Of a stretch of 64,000 bases of DNA, positions 34,955 to 45,963 are shown piece after piece. How positions within the stretch are numbered: position 1 is the stretch's first letter; every line of letters starts with the position of its first letter. The stretch is from Mesostigma viride (taxonomy: Eukaryota; Streptophyta; Mesostigmatophyceae; Mesostigmatales; Mesostigmataceae). Below the pieces are notes generated by a model that was not told the DNA's origin, did no database searches, and worked only from the letters and a program-made list of their open reading frames with translations. The translations under genes were made by a program, and so were the position numbers. The DNA lies in the NCBI GenBank assembly GCA_009746045.1, contig RPFO01001162.1:445001-509000 (forward strand). The letters run 5' to 3'.

Positions 34955-35890
34955 TAATTAATTAATTAATGAATTAATAGACACGTGACTGCGTCACGTG
35001 AGCATAAGTCCTCAGTGGGAGGGGAACATGGGATGGAGTGGATGGTATAAGCTATCTAGGTCCTAGTTACAGGGGTGTGGGCACCACGGCCCGAATCGCT
35101 ATATGAATGCCATACTTGGTCACACGCGGAGCCCCCACAGGCTTTGGGGTGGTCGCCTTCATCACTACTTGCCATCTATCCTTGCGCACCATCTGCCTCC
35201 ATATTACAGACAAACCAGGAGGCTGCCCGGGGGTGAGCCCGTCACGTCTAGTGTAGCACATGTCCATGCCGAGTCTATCACGAAAAGTCCACGGGTGGCG
35301 GCCCTGCCGCACGCGGCCGGGGGCACGCCAGGTGAGGACATATCGCCCAGGCTGGGCGGGCTTGGTGCCAGCTAGTCTATCTGATGTATCTACCTGATCT
35401 GTGCGGGCCAGGTGCCCGGCTAGGCCCAGGCGCCTGTGCCTAATAATGTGGGAAACATAGGGCAAATCAGCGTACAAATCCTCATTACTAATGTGCAAAC
35501 CGAAGGGGATGTTAATAAGGGCCTTGCGCAGCATCTTGGTGACGGCGCCTGCGTCAGTGTCCACGTCTCGGCGCCGTAGGTCAGGATCGTCAAAATGACG
35601 ACCTTGAAGAGGTCACGCTTGACGATCCGGGATAGGGCGGGGTTGCTCCACCAGCGGCGGTGGTCATGGAGGTGCGCCCACGCCATGCCGATCCGTGTCG
35701 TCATGTCGTCCTCGCAGTCGGGAAGCCAACTGCCGAGCAGCTTGAAGCGGCCTGAAGGAGGGTAGTTGACCTCGGCATCGTCTAAGAGGCGGAGTGTGGG
35801 TGGGGGCCCTGCCATGCCGAGGGCCAGGGCCTCCGTTTTGGGGGTGATTTCTAGACCAACCGCCCGAGCCTCGAGCGCCAGGCAGTCCAG
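34955..35890 (-). mobile_element. LINE-B copy 2, 5'-truncated
   Basis: Bounded by an exact 11-bp duplication TTTCATTCCAT (34944-34954 and 35891-35901). The 3' end on the minus strand is TTAATTAA repeats preceded by a CACGTGAC/GTCACGTG stem (34982-35000). The body codes the post-YADD part of the RT (FKLLGSWLPDCEDDM, ILTYGAETWTLTQ) and the GHLARTDQVDTSDRLAGTKP tail, with small deletions relative to copy 1. The TSD plus truncation shows target-primed reverse transcription. Confidence 0.9.
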
Positions 35891-35901
35891 TTTCATTCCA
35901 T

Positions 35902-36419
35902 AACGCGTGCAATACTGAAAGAAAGAGGCACGTGTAATGCAAGGCTTGGATAGGTTGAGTGATCCATGAGCTTACATGCAGGCAAAGATGACGCTGGAAT
36001 GCATGCTAGCAAATGGTGGCAAGATGCTAACAACACATGATTATACACCATGATTATGGGCACCTAGATGATCTTCTTGCACAATCATGACGCAGTATAA
36101 ACCATCAACATCCAATCCTCACGATATATGCACGGCTTGACGAAGTATACAGCACCTAAATACTCCACAACTGCAACCTGCTATGGCTGACATGCAAGCA
36201 ACGTCGAGTAGGATGGCGGTCTTAGAGAGGCTGGGCAGAGGTCGGTAGAAATAAGTGGAAAACTGGCAGAAACTAGGTAGAAACACGATATACTTACGCC
36301 TGCAAGCACTATTGAGCCGGTGGCAGAGGCCATTTCCAGGAAAATACAGCATACCGTAGCAACAGCCACGGTCACGCCTTACGCTATTTTGCGATCACGT
36401 GTCTATTAATTAATTAATC
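35902..36419. other. Spacer without recognised gene
   Basis: No supported coding sequence. It ends in GATCACGTGTCTATTAATTA, which resembles a worn LINE 3' end just before the next element. Confidence 0.4.
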
Positions 36420-36432
36420 ATGGTCGTGCCAC

Positions 36433-38461
36433 ATATTGACAAGCCACGAGCCACGAGCCACGAGGTAGCCATGGCTGTCGGAGCTCATAACTTTCACGTT
36501 TGAGCACCGAATTCAGCTGTGAATATCACAATCGCTTCGTCTTTCTTAGACGCACATGCTGATATAATTTTCCGAAGCTATAACGCACTATACGATGAGC
36601 AAACGCCTCTCGACGCAACGCAGCCTGGCGGCTGCGCTCAGCAATGAAAATACGCCTGCAGCCCCGGCTGCAGCTTCGCCAACCGGCCAGACAGAAGGCA
36701 GCGGCGCCACTAGCCAAGCTCTAGTGGTCGCCCATCCCCCTGCTGAGCCCGCATCGCCAGCAGCGTCGCCCGAACCCAAGCGCAGTCGCCCTGACGGGCT
36801 GCTGGACGAGTACGACTTTGACGCCAGCCAGCCCGGCTTTTTTGACAAGCTCACACCCGATCGCATCCTGCATGGGCTACGTGTTTTTCGGGACGCATGC
36901 CTCTCTTATAGAACTATGCAAGCAGCTTTCCCACCAAGGTCGCCTTGTCAATGCCTTCCTCCAGAGGCGCGATTTCGACAGGGCCGTCCTCAACGCCCGC
37001 CGCCCCCACCTTCAGCAATTCGCCCTCTTTTCCCTCCTTGGACGCTCCATCGAGGAGCTTTGGCCCCCAAAGCCCCTCACCACCACCTTAACCGAAGCCT
37101 CCATCCGCTCACTCCTCAAGGAGGCCCTCGAGCAGCACGTGGCCCCCATCGCTGCAGATGTGGCGGCCATGGGCAGCACGTTGGCTGCCGAGCTCCCCCT
37201 CCTCTCCACCATTTCCACCGCCACCTCCACCCTCCTCGCCTCCTCCACCGCCGCCATCCCCTCCTCCGACTCCATCACCGCCCAGCTCCGCGACATCGAC
37301 CAGCGCCTCAAGGATAATGCAATCGCTATCGAGGTCTTGCAGAACACAGCAGGCCTCACCGCCCAGGCAGTGAAGGACATTGCCGCCAAGCCAGCCTCGG
37401 CTGGCCTGGCCGGCGATGCTCCTCCCATCACGACCTGGGCGGATATGCTTAAGCAGCACACCACCTCCACCACCTCCGCCGTCGCAGCACAGCTCCAGCG
37501 GCAGACGCTTGACCTCCGCGAGGAGGCCGAGCTCGCCAAGCGCAGCCTTAACGTCATTGTCAAGAATCTCAAGATGGAGGAAGGTGAGAATTCCGAGAAG
37601 CTTGCGCGTGCTTTTGAGAGAGAAATCCTTGATCGCATGGGCCTTACTGGTGAGATCGAGCTGGCCGCCCACCGCCTTCCCCGCGCGCGGGGTAAGGCAG
37701 GGCCGCCCCCGCTCCTTCTCACCTTTAAGACCCCGGCGGACAAGATTTCTTTTCTCAGACGCCGCAAGCGGCTCGAGAAGACTCTCTTCACCCTTGATGA
37801 CGACCTGACCCTGGCGCAGCAACAACGGCGACGGGAGCTATGGCCGACCTACCTCCAGCTCCGGCAGACCAAGGCGGGGCAGCCGGTGTACTGGAAGGGG
37901 GCGGCCATCTACGTCGGCCACAAGCCCTGGCAGGCGACCCCCGCGGCCCCAGCGACTCCAGGCGCCCCAGCTTAGGGGAATACAGCAGTAGTAGTGTAGA
38001 ATAGATAGACCGTGGCCATGTACATGATCAGAATGTACATGTACGCCTCCTAGAGGCCCTATCCCAGCTAAGCCACGCGCTTTATTTCATCATGTACATG
38101 TGTGCCTATGATGAGCCACACTCCAGACGATGCCTAGCCTTATTTAGTAATGTTGTGCCCATGCAGGGAGTCACTCCCTGCTGAGAAGCCATGCCATAGC
38201 TCTTGTATAGCCATGATGATCTTCCCCCTCACAGGCATGCTCCCCCCTTACCCGGGCATAGCGTGATAGACCATGAGGGTGCGGGTGCCCTGGTGCACCT
38301 AGAGCAAGTGTTGTTTACATTCCCACCCTTGCAGGAAGTAGCTTAGAATGTATTATAGGCTCATATGCCCCTTCTCAGGGCTATGTGCTACATATACCAA
38401 AGAGACAACATATACTCCCAACGGAGTTATGTTCCTAATTAATTAATTAATTAATTAATTA
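36433..38461 (+). mobile_element. ORF1-only L1A element, copy A (HAL1-like)
   Basis: The 13-bp duplication ATGGTCGTGCCAC lies at 36420-36432 and 38462-38474. A 5' leader with three CCACGAG repeats leads to a start at 36595. One ORF1 follows, then a 3' UTR of about 480 bp and a (TTAA)n tail. No reverse transcriptase is present and none appears deleted: copy B has the same ORF1-to-3' UTR structure. The 3' end matches ORF2-bearing relatives. An extra ACCAAAGAGACAAC interrupts the terminal ATGTGCTACATATACTCCC at about 38395. Confidence 0.85.
36595..37975 (+). pseudogene. L1A ORF1 protein (RRM-like RNA-binding, one frameshift)
   Basis: The frame opens MSKRLSTQRSLAAALSNENT, has a Pro/Ala/Ser-rich N-terminus, then shifts near 36885 into the frame that runs to 37975. 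The C-terminal 170 residues fit L1 ORF1p: SLNVIVKNLKMEEGENSEKL and HRLPRARGKAGPPPLLLTFK (RRM-like) followed by DDDLTLAQQQRRRELWPTYL and GQPVYWKGAAIYVG (C-terminal domain). Such proteins bind the element RNA in a particle. Without the indel it would be about 460 residues. Copy B carries a different single frameshift, so the common ancestor was probably intact. Confidence 0.8.
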
Positions 38462-38474
38462 ATGGTCGTGCCAC

Positions 38475-39100
38475 CCAACAGCCACTGAAATTCGCGCGAA
38501 AACTGGCGAGATCTACTTGCCGCCATCGCCGTCGTCTTCACCTTCGTCCCGCGAAAATGCCTGATTTCAGTGGTACATATTTGTTTGCAGCTGTCACAAA
38601 AAAATACCAAAAATACAAGGATTTTTTCTTGAATTCTATGAGATGTTTCTGACCTGTGTTGAAAGTTTCAGACCAAAAATCGCATGTGTAATAGGCTTGC
38701 CAGTTGTCAGATTACAACGCGATACATCGCGTTCTAACCCTACAACGCGATGTATCGCGTTGTAAAAAAACATATATGAGTTTGTGAGCCATTCACAATC
38801 CTACGATAACTTGCAATGTTTTAAAACTTGCAGCTTTAGCTATGCAATGCCAGAGATTTGTAAGAGAAAAATAGATAGATTAATTTCAATTAATCGTACC
38901 AACCTGAGTACCATACAAGAGATCTCTATAAACATTAGCAGGTTTCAGAAACTGAACCTTTTGCCCTTCTTCCCATGCACTTGTCAATCTGCTATAACAT
39001 GGCGCAAACATTAGGACAGTGCCCGATCAGTCTTAGCTACCTACACCCCATCGGTCCAGGGCATGCAAAGGTGTGCAGAATGAGCAGCGTCCAGGAGAAG
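38475..39100. other. Spacer with two palindromes
   Basis: Between the L1A element and the RPS15 3' end. Two near-adjacent palindromes, AACGCGATACATCGCGTT (38716-38733) and TACAACGCGATGTATCGCGT onward (38741-38764), repeat the one at 21993. No coding sequence is supported. Confidence 0.6.
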
Positions 39101-39129
39101 CTGCAGGGCCAGCACGGCGACAGCGCCGT

Positions 39130-41854
39130 CTACTTGAGGGGGATGAAGCGGGACGAGTGGGTGGCACCAATACCGGGCCGACCGTGCTTGACGGGCTTGT
39201 AGGAGATGGAGAACTCCGCCAGGTAGTAGCCCACCATCTCGGGCTGTGGCACGGAACAAGGGCAGGGGCAAAGTACAGACCCTGTTAGTTAGCTGAATGT
39301 CCAAGGGCACACCGCTGTTGACCTAGTGACATGAGAATAGATTCCTAACGAACTACTAGCCAATCGCGAGCCATTCACATTTTTAAAAAAGCAAATGGCT
39401 CCTGCAACAGATACCGCTGACATATCCAGGCACAGAATGATATTACCCTATTTGCACACAACACGCACCAGCCCAATCCTTTGGCTGCACACTCTCCTGC
39501 AGCATAGCCAAACATGCTAAGCATTCGTGCAAGAGGCAATACGTGCCAGCAGCTAGCCCCGTCAAAAGGCCCCAAGCAGGGGGGGGAAAGGGAGGGTTTG
39601 CAGAAAACAAAAGGGACAGCAACCACTGCCCACGCTGCAGGCAGGCAGGCCGAACACACTCTCGAAGTCCCGCGTGATATCCCTTGCACTGCGGTGCGCC
39701 ACTCCTTCCACATGCTCCAGACCCTACAACCCCGTGCACCAGACATGCTGACATCATGCCAACGAAGGGTCGTACAACTTCGACTGCCTGCCCTCTTCCA
39801 CCCGCCACGAAGAATGAAGGCTGCCTACCAGATAAATTGTACCTGCAAGGAGTCCGCACCAAACTGCCCCAACCCAGCCACGCACCACCGCCCAGCGAAC
39901 TGCGCCGATTGCCCACCGCATCATCCACTAGAGCCCCGACCTTCACATGCGCTACGGCCGTGCTACGCACACATACCACTGCTTGCTGACCATGCATGGC
40001 TGGCTGGCGTTGCCCACCACACAGCGCACACTCAACCCCATCATGGTCCCTGCACGTCGCCCATCCCGATGCCTGGCCAAGACAGCGTGTGTGCTGGCGC
40101 CGCTTACCTTGATCTCAACCTGGTTGAAGGTCTTCCCGTTGTACACGCCGATGACAGAGCCGATCATCTCAGGCACGATGATCATGTCGCGCAGGTGGGT
40201 GCGGACGGGGTCAGGCTTCTCACCAGACGCAGCCTCGCGCTTCTGCGAGGGGGGAAAAAGCAGGAAGGAAGCCGCGGCAGTGCCGGGGGTGGAGGAGAGA
40301 AGGGGACAGCATGCAGCATTCATCCACACAGATTCAGCGCAGGGGCCATGGGGGCAGAGTACCGAGAGCAGAAGCAACGGGCAAACAAGGCAGGCATGGG
40401 GAATCAAGGGGAATGCCCAGGCACACATGGCCATCGCCCCGCGCATGCAAATACAAGGCAGCAACGACCAAGGGAAAGTAAGCCAAGCTTGTGGTGGCTG
40501 CATACGACATCGCCTTTGCAAAGAAGTAGGCAAATAGGCAACATTCACCGGCAACCACGAAAAGCTGGACGGGGATGGATTTTGCTCATGCCTGCCTGAA
40601 GCAGGTATTTGCGGAAGGGCTGTTTCCTACGGGAAGCATGCTTTCAAAAGAGTAACTACCACCTCAACCATAGCACCCAAATGCATCTGTGTAATCAAAA
40701 GTATGGCAACTGCTTTGCAAGGCAGGCCCTAATGGAACCCTTACGAGGATTGGATTCCGCATTTCTAGTTGCAAGCGTGGATGGACAAAATTACACATTT
40801 GCAGCGCCAACCAGTGACATGTTATAGCCACGGCTTCATAGGCGCATGCAGGGAGCGGGAACCCCTCAGCTAGAAACAGCGTAACATCTATCCAGGCAAT
40901 AACACCAGATGAACAGGTCTTGCTAATGTTCATCGGCATGAAAATGCGGGCAGTGACCACAAGGACACCCCGGCTTAACTACTCCCTGGTTTCTCCCACC
41001 GTTTGCTGCCCAACCAAAGACGATGCTTTCGACCACACGAGTACATCTGACCCTGAATATGCATGCAAGACAACCTGGAAACGGTCATGACTGAGTGCAG
41101 ACATGCTAGACTAAAGACCTTCCCAAATAAACTTACGGCCTTCCGCAGCTTCTTGATCAGAGCAAGCGGCTTCCTCTTCAGACCACGCTGGAACCTGCGG
41201 AGAGATAGGAAGAGCAGTAATGATGCCAAAATGAGAACCTCTTGGATGCCCAACACCATCTCCCAGCGAAGTACAGATCAGCGTAAAAATATAAATCTTA
41301 CTCCCCCGCCCCCCCCCGCCAAAAAAGAAAAAGAAAAAAAAGAATGGAATGAATGCTGACCTCCGGCGTGCACGCGCATGGAAGAGCTGCACCAGCTCGT
41401 CGGTTCCCATATCCAACAAGGAGTCGAGATCGACACCCCGGAAGGTAAATTTGCGAAACGTACGCTTCTTGGGGCCCGCATCGTCAGCCTGCGGTAAAAA
41501 TATGACATAGCGCAACACGATAACCCTCCGTCTTTCAGACGCTCAAGATTGCCATTGGTATTAAGCATGTTGAGCGCAGGGCTAATCTGGATGCCGCATA
41601 ACGCCTCACGAAGGCCTGCTACACAATTTTCTCCATTAATTCACATTAAAAAAATCATCCGTCATGTATCGAAACCACCCCTGCCAACATTTCCATCAGC
41701 GCCATCGCCGCAAATAACACCTGAGGCTAGCCACGGTAATCTAGCAGTCCAAAGCCCGAATCGACCGCCAAGAAAATGCGCTGTGCTACCAGGAATAAGA
41801 ATCCGTAATAACAAGTTAATCCTACAAAAAATTCTGTCGCTAATAATTTACCAT
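39130..41854 (-). CDS. RPS15: 40S ribosomal protein uS19 (RPS15)
   Basis: Structural protein of the small ribosomal subunit head. Minus-strand exons in order: 41854-41852 (ATG alone), 41488-41361, 41194-41137, 40242-40108, 39243-39130 (stop TAG). All introns are GT-AG with consistent phases, giving exactly 145 residues, the usual eukaryotic length. Translation shows [60 protein letters not shown] and [12 protein letters not shown]. The last exon gives [20 protein letters not shown] and [12 protein letters not shown]. The start is chosen because ATG sits in an ACCATGG context with GTAAAT after it, and joining it to GCTGACGAT yields Met-Ala-Asp-Asp. A first exon contributing only the start codon is odd but plausible. 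Confidence 0.95.
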
Positions 41855-42322
41855 GGTGGAAATCTTCGGCCAATAATTCCCGGCACACGCCAAGGCAAGC
41901 GGACAAGAGGAGGAATCACGGTCGCCTCCGCCGTCTTTGAGCTCGCATGCATCCGCCGCGCCGTCTTCGTTCTGCGTGCATGCTGGCGAACGGCCGGCAG
42001 CATTACAGCGGATGGTTATTAACTAAACCTTGGCCCAAGCCACTGAGGCGGTGAGGCCAGGCTTGTCAGCCCGTCAGTTCAATTTATTCCCACGCCGGTC
42101 ACTGATAGAGATTTTTACGGCCGCTTGGCTTGTCCGTAATCATAATGTTGTACTATGCGGCGACATGCGACATTTCCAGGCTTGTTCAGTTCAGTATATC
42201 TATATCCTCAGTTCCTCACGCCAGTTGTCGAACTGTCGAGGCCGGGTGCGGAACGTGGACAATTAGTCAATTACTTGACTTGGTACATGTGACAGCCAGA
42301 AGTGGAATTACTGGGTTTTCAC
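41855..42322 (-). promoter_or_regulatory. RPS15 upstream region
   Basis: About 470 bp between the RPS15 start codon and the outer edge of the large inverted repeat. It should hold the 5' UTR and promoter. No clear TATA box or known motif was picked out. Confidence 0.4.
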
Positions 42323-44215
42323 ACTGAGTAATATTAAACAGCAGATTCTGTTTTCAGCAGACGATGACAAAGGCTGGCATGACAAAGGCTGGCATGACAA
42401 AGGCTGGGCGCGGCGCTCGGGCGTAACAACGTTAAGGCAGGCCAGGCGCAGGCACGTAAAAACACGGGCGACGGGCCATGGGCGACGGGCCACGCGTCGG
42501 CCGTCGGCCCAGCCATTCCTGCATTTTAGGAACGTTGCCGGGCACAAAATTCAAATTCTGGTGCGGCATGGCCGCGGCAGCTACCTGGCCCGGGCTGGCC
42601 GACGTTGGCATGGACGACTGTCAAGAAAGAGTTCATCTCGCTTGGGTAAGCTGCGGTTTGTTTCGTCTGGGCGCTCTTCCCATTTTATTGCTAACGGGTC
42701 GATTTGCTTACCCAGCGTTTTCCATCCAGGGCAGAAATGCCAGCGACTTTTCAGTCGGCCACTTCCATTTACCCACTTCGAGTCGTAACGTCATCAACGT
42801 TACCCTCTGTATTCCGGCCTGTCTCCTTCTATTTCGCAGGAACCCTTCGCTTCTGGTTGGCGTTCCTGCACTGCAGGCAGGCTGCAGTCTCTACCGCTGC
42901 ATTATTTTGTAAGTACTTCGGTTGGGAAGTTCGTCTAGCGTTTTTCCATCGACTGTCCTGCTTCCAAGCCAGGCCGCGTCTCTACACTGTGTTTCCGTCA
43001 GCAACGGGATGGAGGTCCGTTTTTTCATGATCGGCAACCGTTTTGGTCGCGTCATTTTCAGCAACACGCAACTGCCTCTGCCTTACACGCTGCGCTTTGT
43101 CGTCCTTCCGTCGGTTCGGGAAAGCTTCTTACGTCTTTCAATTACATCATTACCGTCCAGGTAGTTTCTTACCATTTGCTTTCCGTCGGCAACGGGTCGG
43201 GAGCATATACAGTGGGTCATTACCCGCAATGCAGCTTCCCCCCTGTTTTCCCCACAGGCTCTCCCTGTATTTCCTTGGGGAACATCTTTGGATTAGCTCC
43301 CGTGCATCAAACGTGCATCAAGAACACATTTTTAAGGGAGACTTTGGCTGTTCGTGGGATGGGAAGCCCTACTGTGCCCATGTTTTCCACTGTTTGATCT
43401 TGGCTGCATACCCATGGCACCTGTCACCCACCTGACTTTTGCTAGTAGTTGCTGGATTTTTTCTTCTAGCAGGTGCTGCGTGCTGGTGATTGTCATTACG
43501 GTCGCCATTGCTTGCCAGTAATTGATAGTTGCTTGATATGGTCAGCATCACGGCCAAGTCTACCCTCAGATCCTGCTTGGAATTTGTGGCGGGCGTTTGC
43601 TGTATTGGATGAACGCCAGTTTCTGTTACGGTGTGATTGTGTATAGGAACAAGCTTGAAGCAACAGCACACGATGCATATTCATACTCATATACATGCGC
43701 TTAATGTGAACGGTGTAGCCTAGGGCGAAGGGCGTTGGTTTAAACGACGACGTATTCAAAGTGTAACTTCTGTAAACAAGTATCCATCTGCGTGTGTTAA
43801 TTCATTTTGGCAGCCATGCATGTGCACAAGAGTACCAATTAATTATTCCTACACTAGGGGTCGATGTATTTAGCATTCACTTTGGCATTTACTGCGGCAA
43901 TGCCATTACTCCGTGGCTCCCCGATGGGACATGTTCTGTGTCTTGTTGTGTTGACAGCGTGTAATAAGTGTTGCAACGTACTAGGCAAGGGTTTAGGGTC
44001 CAAACTGTGAGGGGCAGCACATTGAAACCAAGAATCATTTAGCACTCGCAGTTAGGTGTCGCCATGATTCAGAGAACTTGTTGTGGCCTGACCACTTGAG
44101 GCAGTGAGACAAGGTTGGATGCCCTCCCAATCAGTTTCTAGGGGTTGAAGGTTGTTTTATTGCCACCCATGTGACGCAATATACGTGCGCTTGATGAGTG
44201 AATGGATGGATGGAG
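42323..44215 (+). repeat. Left arm of a large inverted repeat
   Basis: Matches the reverse complement of 50060-51948 with only scattered differences: several 70-144-codon frames are identical in both arms. Contains three TGACAAAGGCTGGCA units near 42365, stretches with splice-like signals but no recognised protein, and at its inner end a LINE-type 3' terminus (GGGTTGAAGGTTG ... CCACCCATGTGACGCAATAT) leading into a GGAT/GGGA array. Confidence 0.9.
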
Positions 44216-44792
44216 GGAGGGAGGGAGGAAGGGAGGGAGGGAGGGAGGGAGGGAGGGAGGGAGGGAGGAGGGAGGGAGGGAGGGAGGAGGGAGGGAGGGA
44301 GGGAGGGGGAGGAGGGAGGGAGGGAGGGATGGGTGGGTGGATGGGTGGATGGGTGGATGGGTGGATGGGTGGATGGGTGGATGGGTGGATGGGTGGATGG
44401 GTGGATGGGTGGATGGGTGGATGGGTGGATGGGTGGATGGGTGGATGGGTGGATGGGTGGATGGGTGGATGGGTGGATGGATGGATGGATGGATGGATGG
44501 ATGGATGGATGGATGGATGGATGGATGGATGGATGGATGGATGGATGGATGGATGGATGGATGCATGGATGGATGCATGGATGCATGCATGCATGGATGG
44601 ATGCATGGATGCATGGATGCATGGATGCATGGATGCATGGATGCATGGATGCATGGATGCATGGATGCATGGATGCATGGATGCATGGATGCATGGATGC
44701 ATGGATGCATGGATGCATGGATGCATGGATCCATGGATGCATGGATGCATGGATGCATGGATGCATGGATGTATGGATGCATGGATGGATGA
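44206..44792 (+). repeat. Segmented tetranucleotide array (GGGA, GGATGGGT, GGAT, GGATGCAT)
   Basis: About 590 bp with four blocks in order: GGGA units (to about 44330), the 8-mer GGATGGGT (to about 44475), GGAT (to about 44560), and the 8-mer GGATGCAT (to about 44790). Large low-complexity frames on both strands are artefacts. Confidence 0.95.
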
Positions 44793-45060
44793 TTGGCTAA
44801 CAAAGTAATTGCTTGCGTGTCGTGCGCATGGGCATGTTAGTCCTCCTTGCCTCCCTATGAAACTAAGGGTTGAGAAAGCAGGCTTGGGCTCAGCGGCTAC
44901 CATATTGTAGTGGCATGCACACACGGGCTGTTGGGAGCCACGGGGAAGAGAATATGAGAAATCTGGTTAGCCAGTGCTCTGATTGCCAATTTGTAGCCAT
45001 CCACTAAGCTGCCGTTTAGAATGGTAGGTACTTTTACACACTTTATACAGACGTCCACTT
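44793..45060. other. Spacer between array and L1A tails
   Basis: No recognised feature; ordinary mixed sequence. Confidence 0.4.
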
Positions 45061-45390
45061 AAGCTAAATTTGGACTCATTGAGCTCTGAGACATCATGGT
45101 GGTGCCGGTGCCATTGGTGCACCTAGAGCAGGTGTAGTTTACACCCTACCCTTGCAGGAAGTAGCCCAGAATGTATTAAAGGCCATATCAAGGAGACAAC
45201 CATATCTGCTGGTTGTCTCTTTGATATGCTTCTCAGGCTACGAGCCACATGTACTCCCCATGTAGTCGTGTTCCTAATTAATTACTTAATTAATTAATGC
45301 CTCTTGTCAGGGATAAGTGCTACATGTGCTCCCAATGGAGATGTGTTCTAATTTAATTTAATTTAATCCCTGAGAAGGGGCATATGGTTT
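45061..45390 (+). mobile_element. Two degraded L1A 3' ends in series
   Basis: The first runs from CACCTAGAGCAGGTGTAGTT through GCAGGAAGTAGCCCAGAATG to GTTCCTAATTAATT (about 45290). It carries a 39-bp inverted-repeat insertion (TCAAGGAGACAACC ... GGTTGTCTCTTTGA) flanked by ATAT. The second (45300-45366) is a shorter GTGCTACATGTGCTCCCAAT end with a TTTAA tail. Confidence 0.7.
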
Positions 45391-45411
45391 TTAATACATT
45401 CTAGGCGACAA

Positions 45412-45963
45412 CCTGCAGGAAGATTGTCAAGGCTACACGCCCGACCCTGTGGGCAAGCCACCTCCCACCAAGAGGAGGAGGCGTTTTGATGAGTAGTGTA
45501 GTTAGGATTTTTTCTAGACTAGATAGATTAGTGTTAGATTAGTTCGTTTTGATGAGTAGCGTAGATAGGGTTTTCTAGACTAGATATAGCTTAGAGTTAG
45601 GTTAGTTCGATTACGCGGCTTCCTCCACTCCACCCATCCAACCTGGAATTAAATTATAACATGCCTCCGTTGGGAGATCATGTAGCACATATTCCTTGAT
45701 GGATGGAGTGGGAAGTGCCGCGTAATCTAACTAACCTAACTCTAGTCTATCTAGTCTATAGAAAAATCCTAACTACCCTACTCATCAAAACGCCTCCTCT
45801 TGGGGGGAGGTGGCTTGCCCACAGGGTCGGGCGTGTGAGCCTTGACAATCTTCTGCCACCGCGTCTTGTTCTGCATGGCAGTCCAAAGAAGGGAGAGAGT
45901 GGACCTCGAATATGTGCTGCATGATCTCCTGGGGCCACGAGCCACGAGCCACGAGGTAGCCAT
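45412..45963. mobile_element. Tail-to-tail L1A ORF2 3' ends
   Basis: On the plus strand 45418-45497 codes KIVKA ... TPDPVGKPPPTKRRRRFDE then stop, allowing one small indel. On the minus strand 45963-45778 codes NKTRWQKIVKAHTPDPVGKP ... KRRRFDE then stop. Their 3' UTRs face each other and meet at AATTAAATTATAACATGCC (about 45650). The minus copy is cut on its 5' side by the insertion of copy B at 45931. Confidence 0.75.

Noticed and set aside
36588-37825. Minus-strand frames of 238-259 codons opposite L1A ORF1 (and likewise 46566-47331)
   Set aside because: Mirror frames of a GC-rich coding strand; the plus frame has recognisable ORF1 motifs.
39514-40599. Plus-strand frame of 361 codons
   Set aside because: Runs antisense through RPS15 exon and introns; no motifs.
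42478-43435. Open frames of 70-144 codons inside the inverted-repeat arms, identical in both arms
   Set aside because: No domain or homology signal that I can recognise; conservation is explained by the duplication itself.
44131-44924. Open frames of 196-255 codons over the GGGA/GGAT array
   Set aside because: Same low-complexity artefact.
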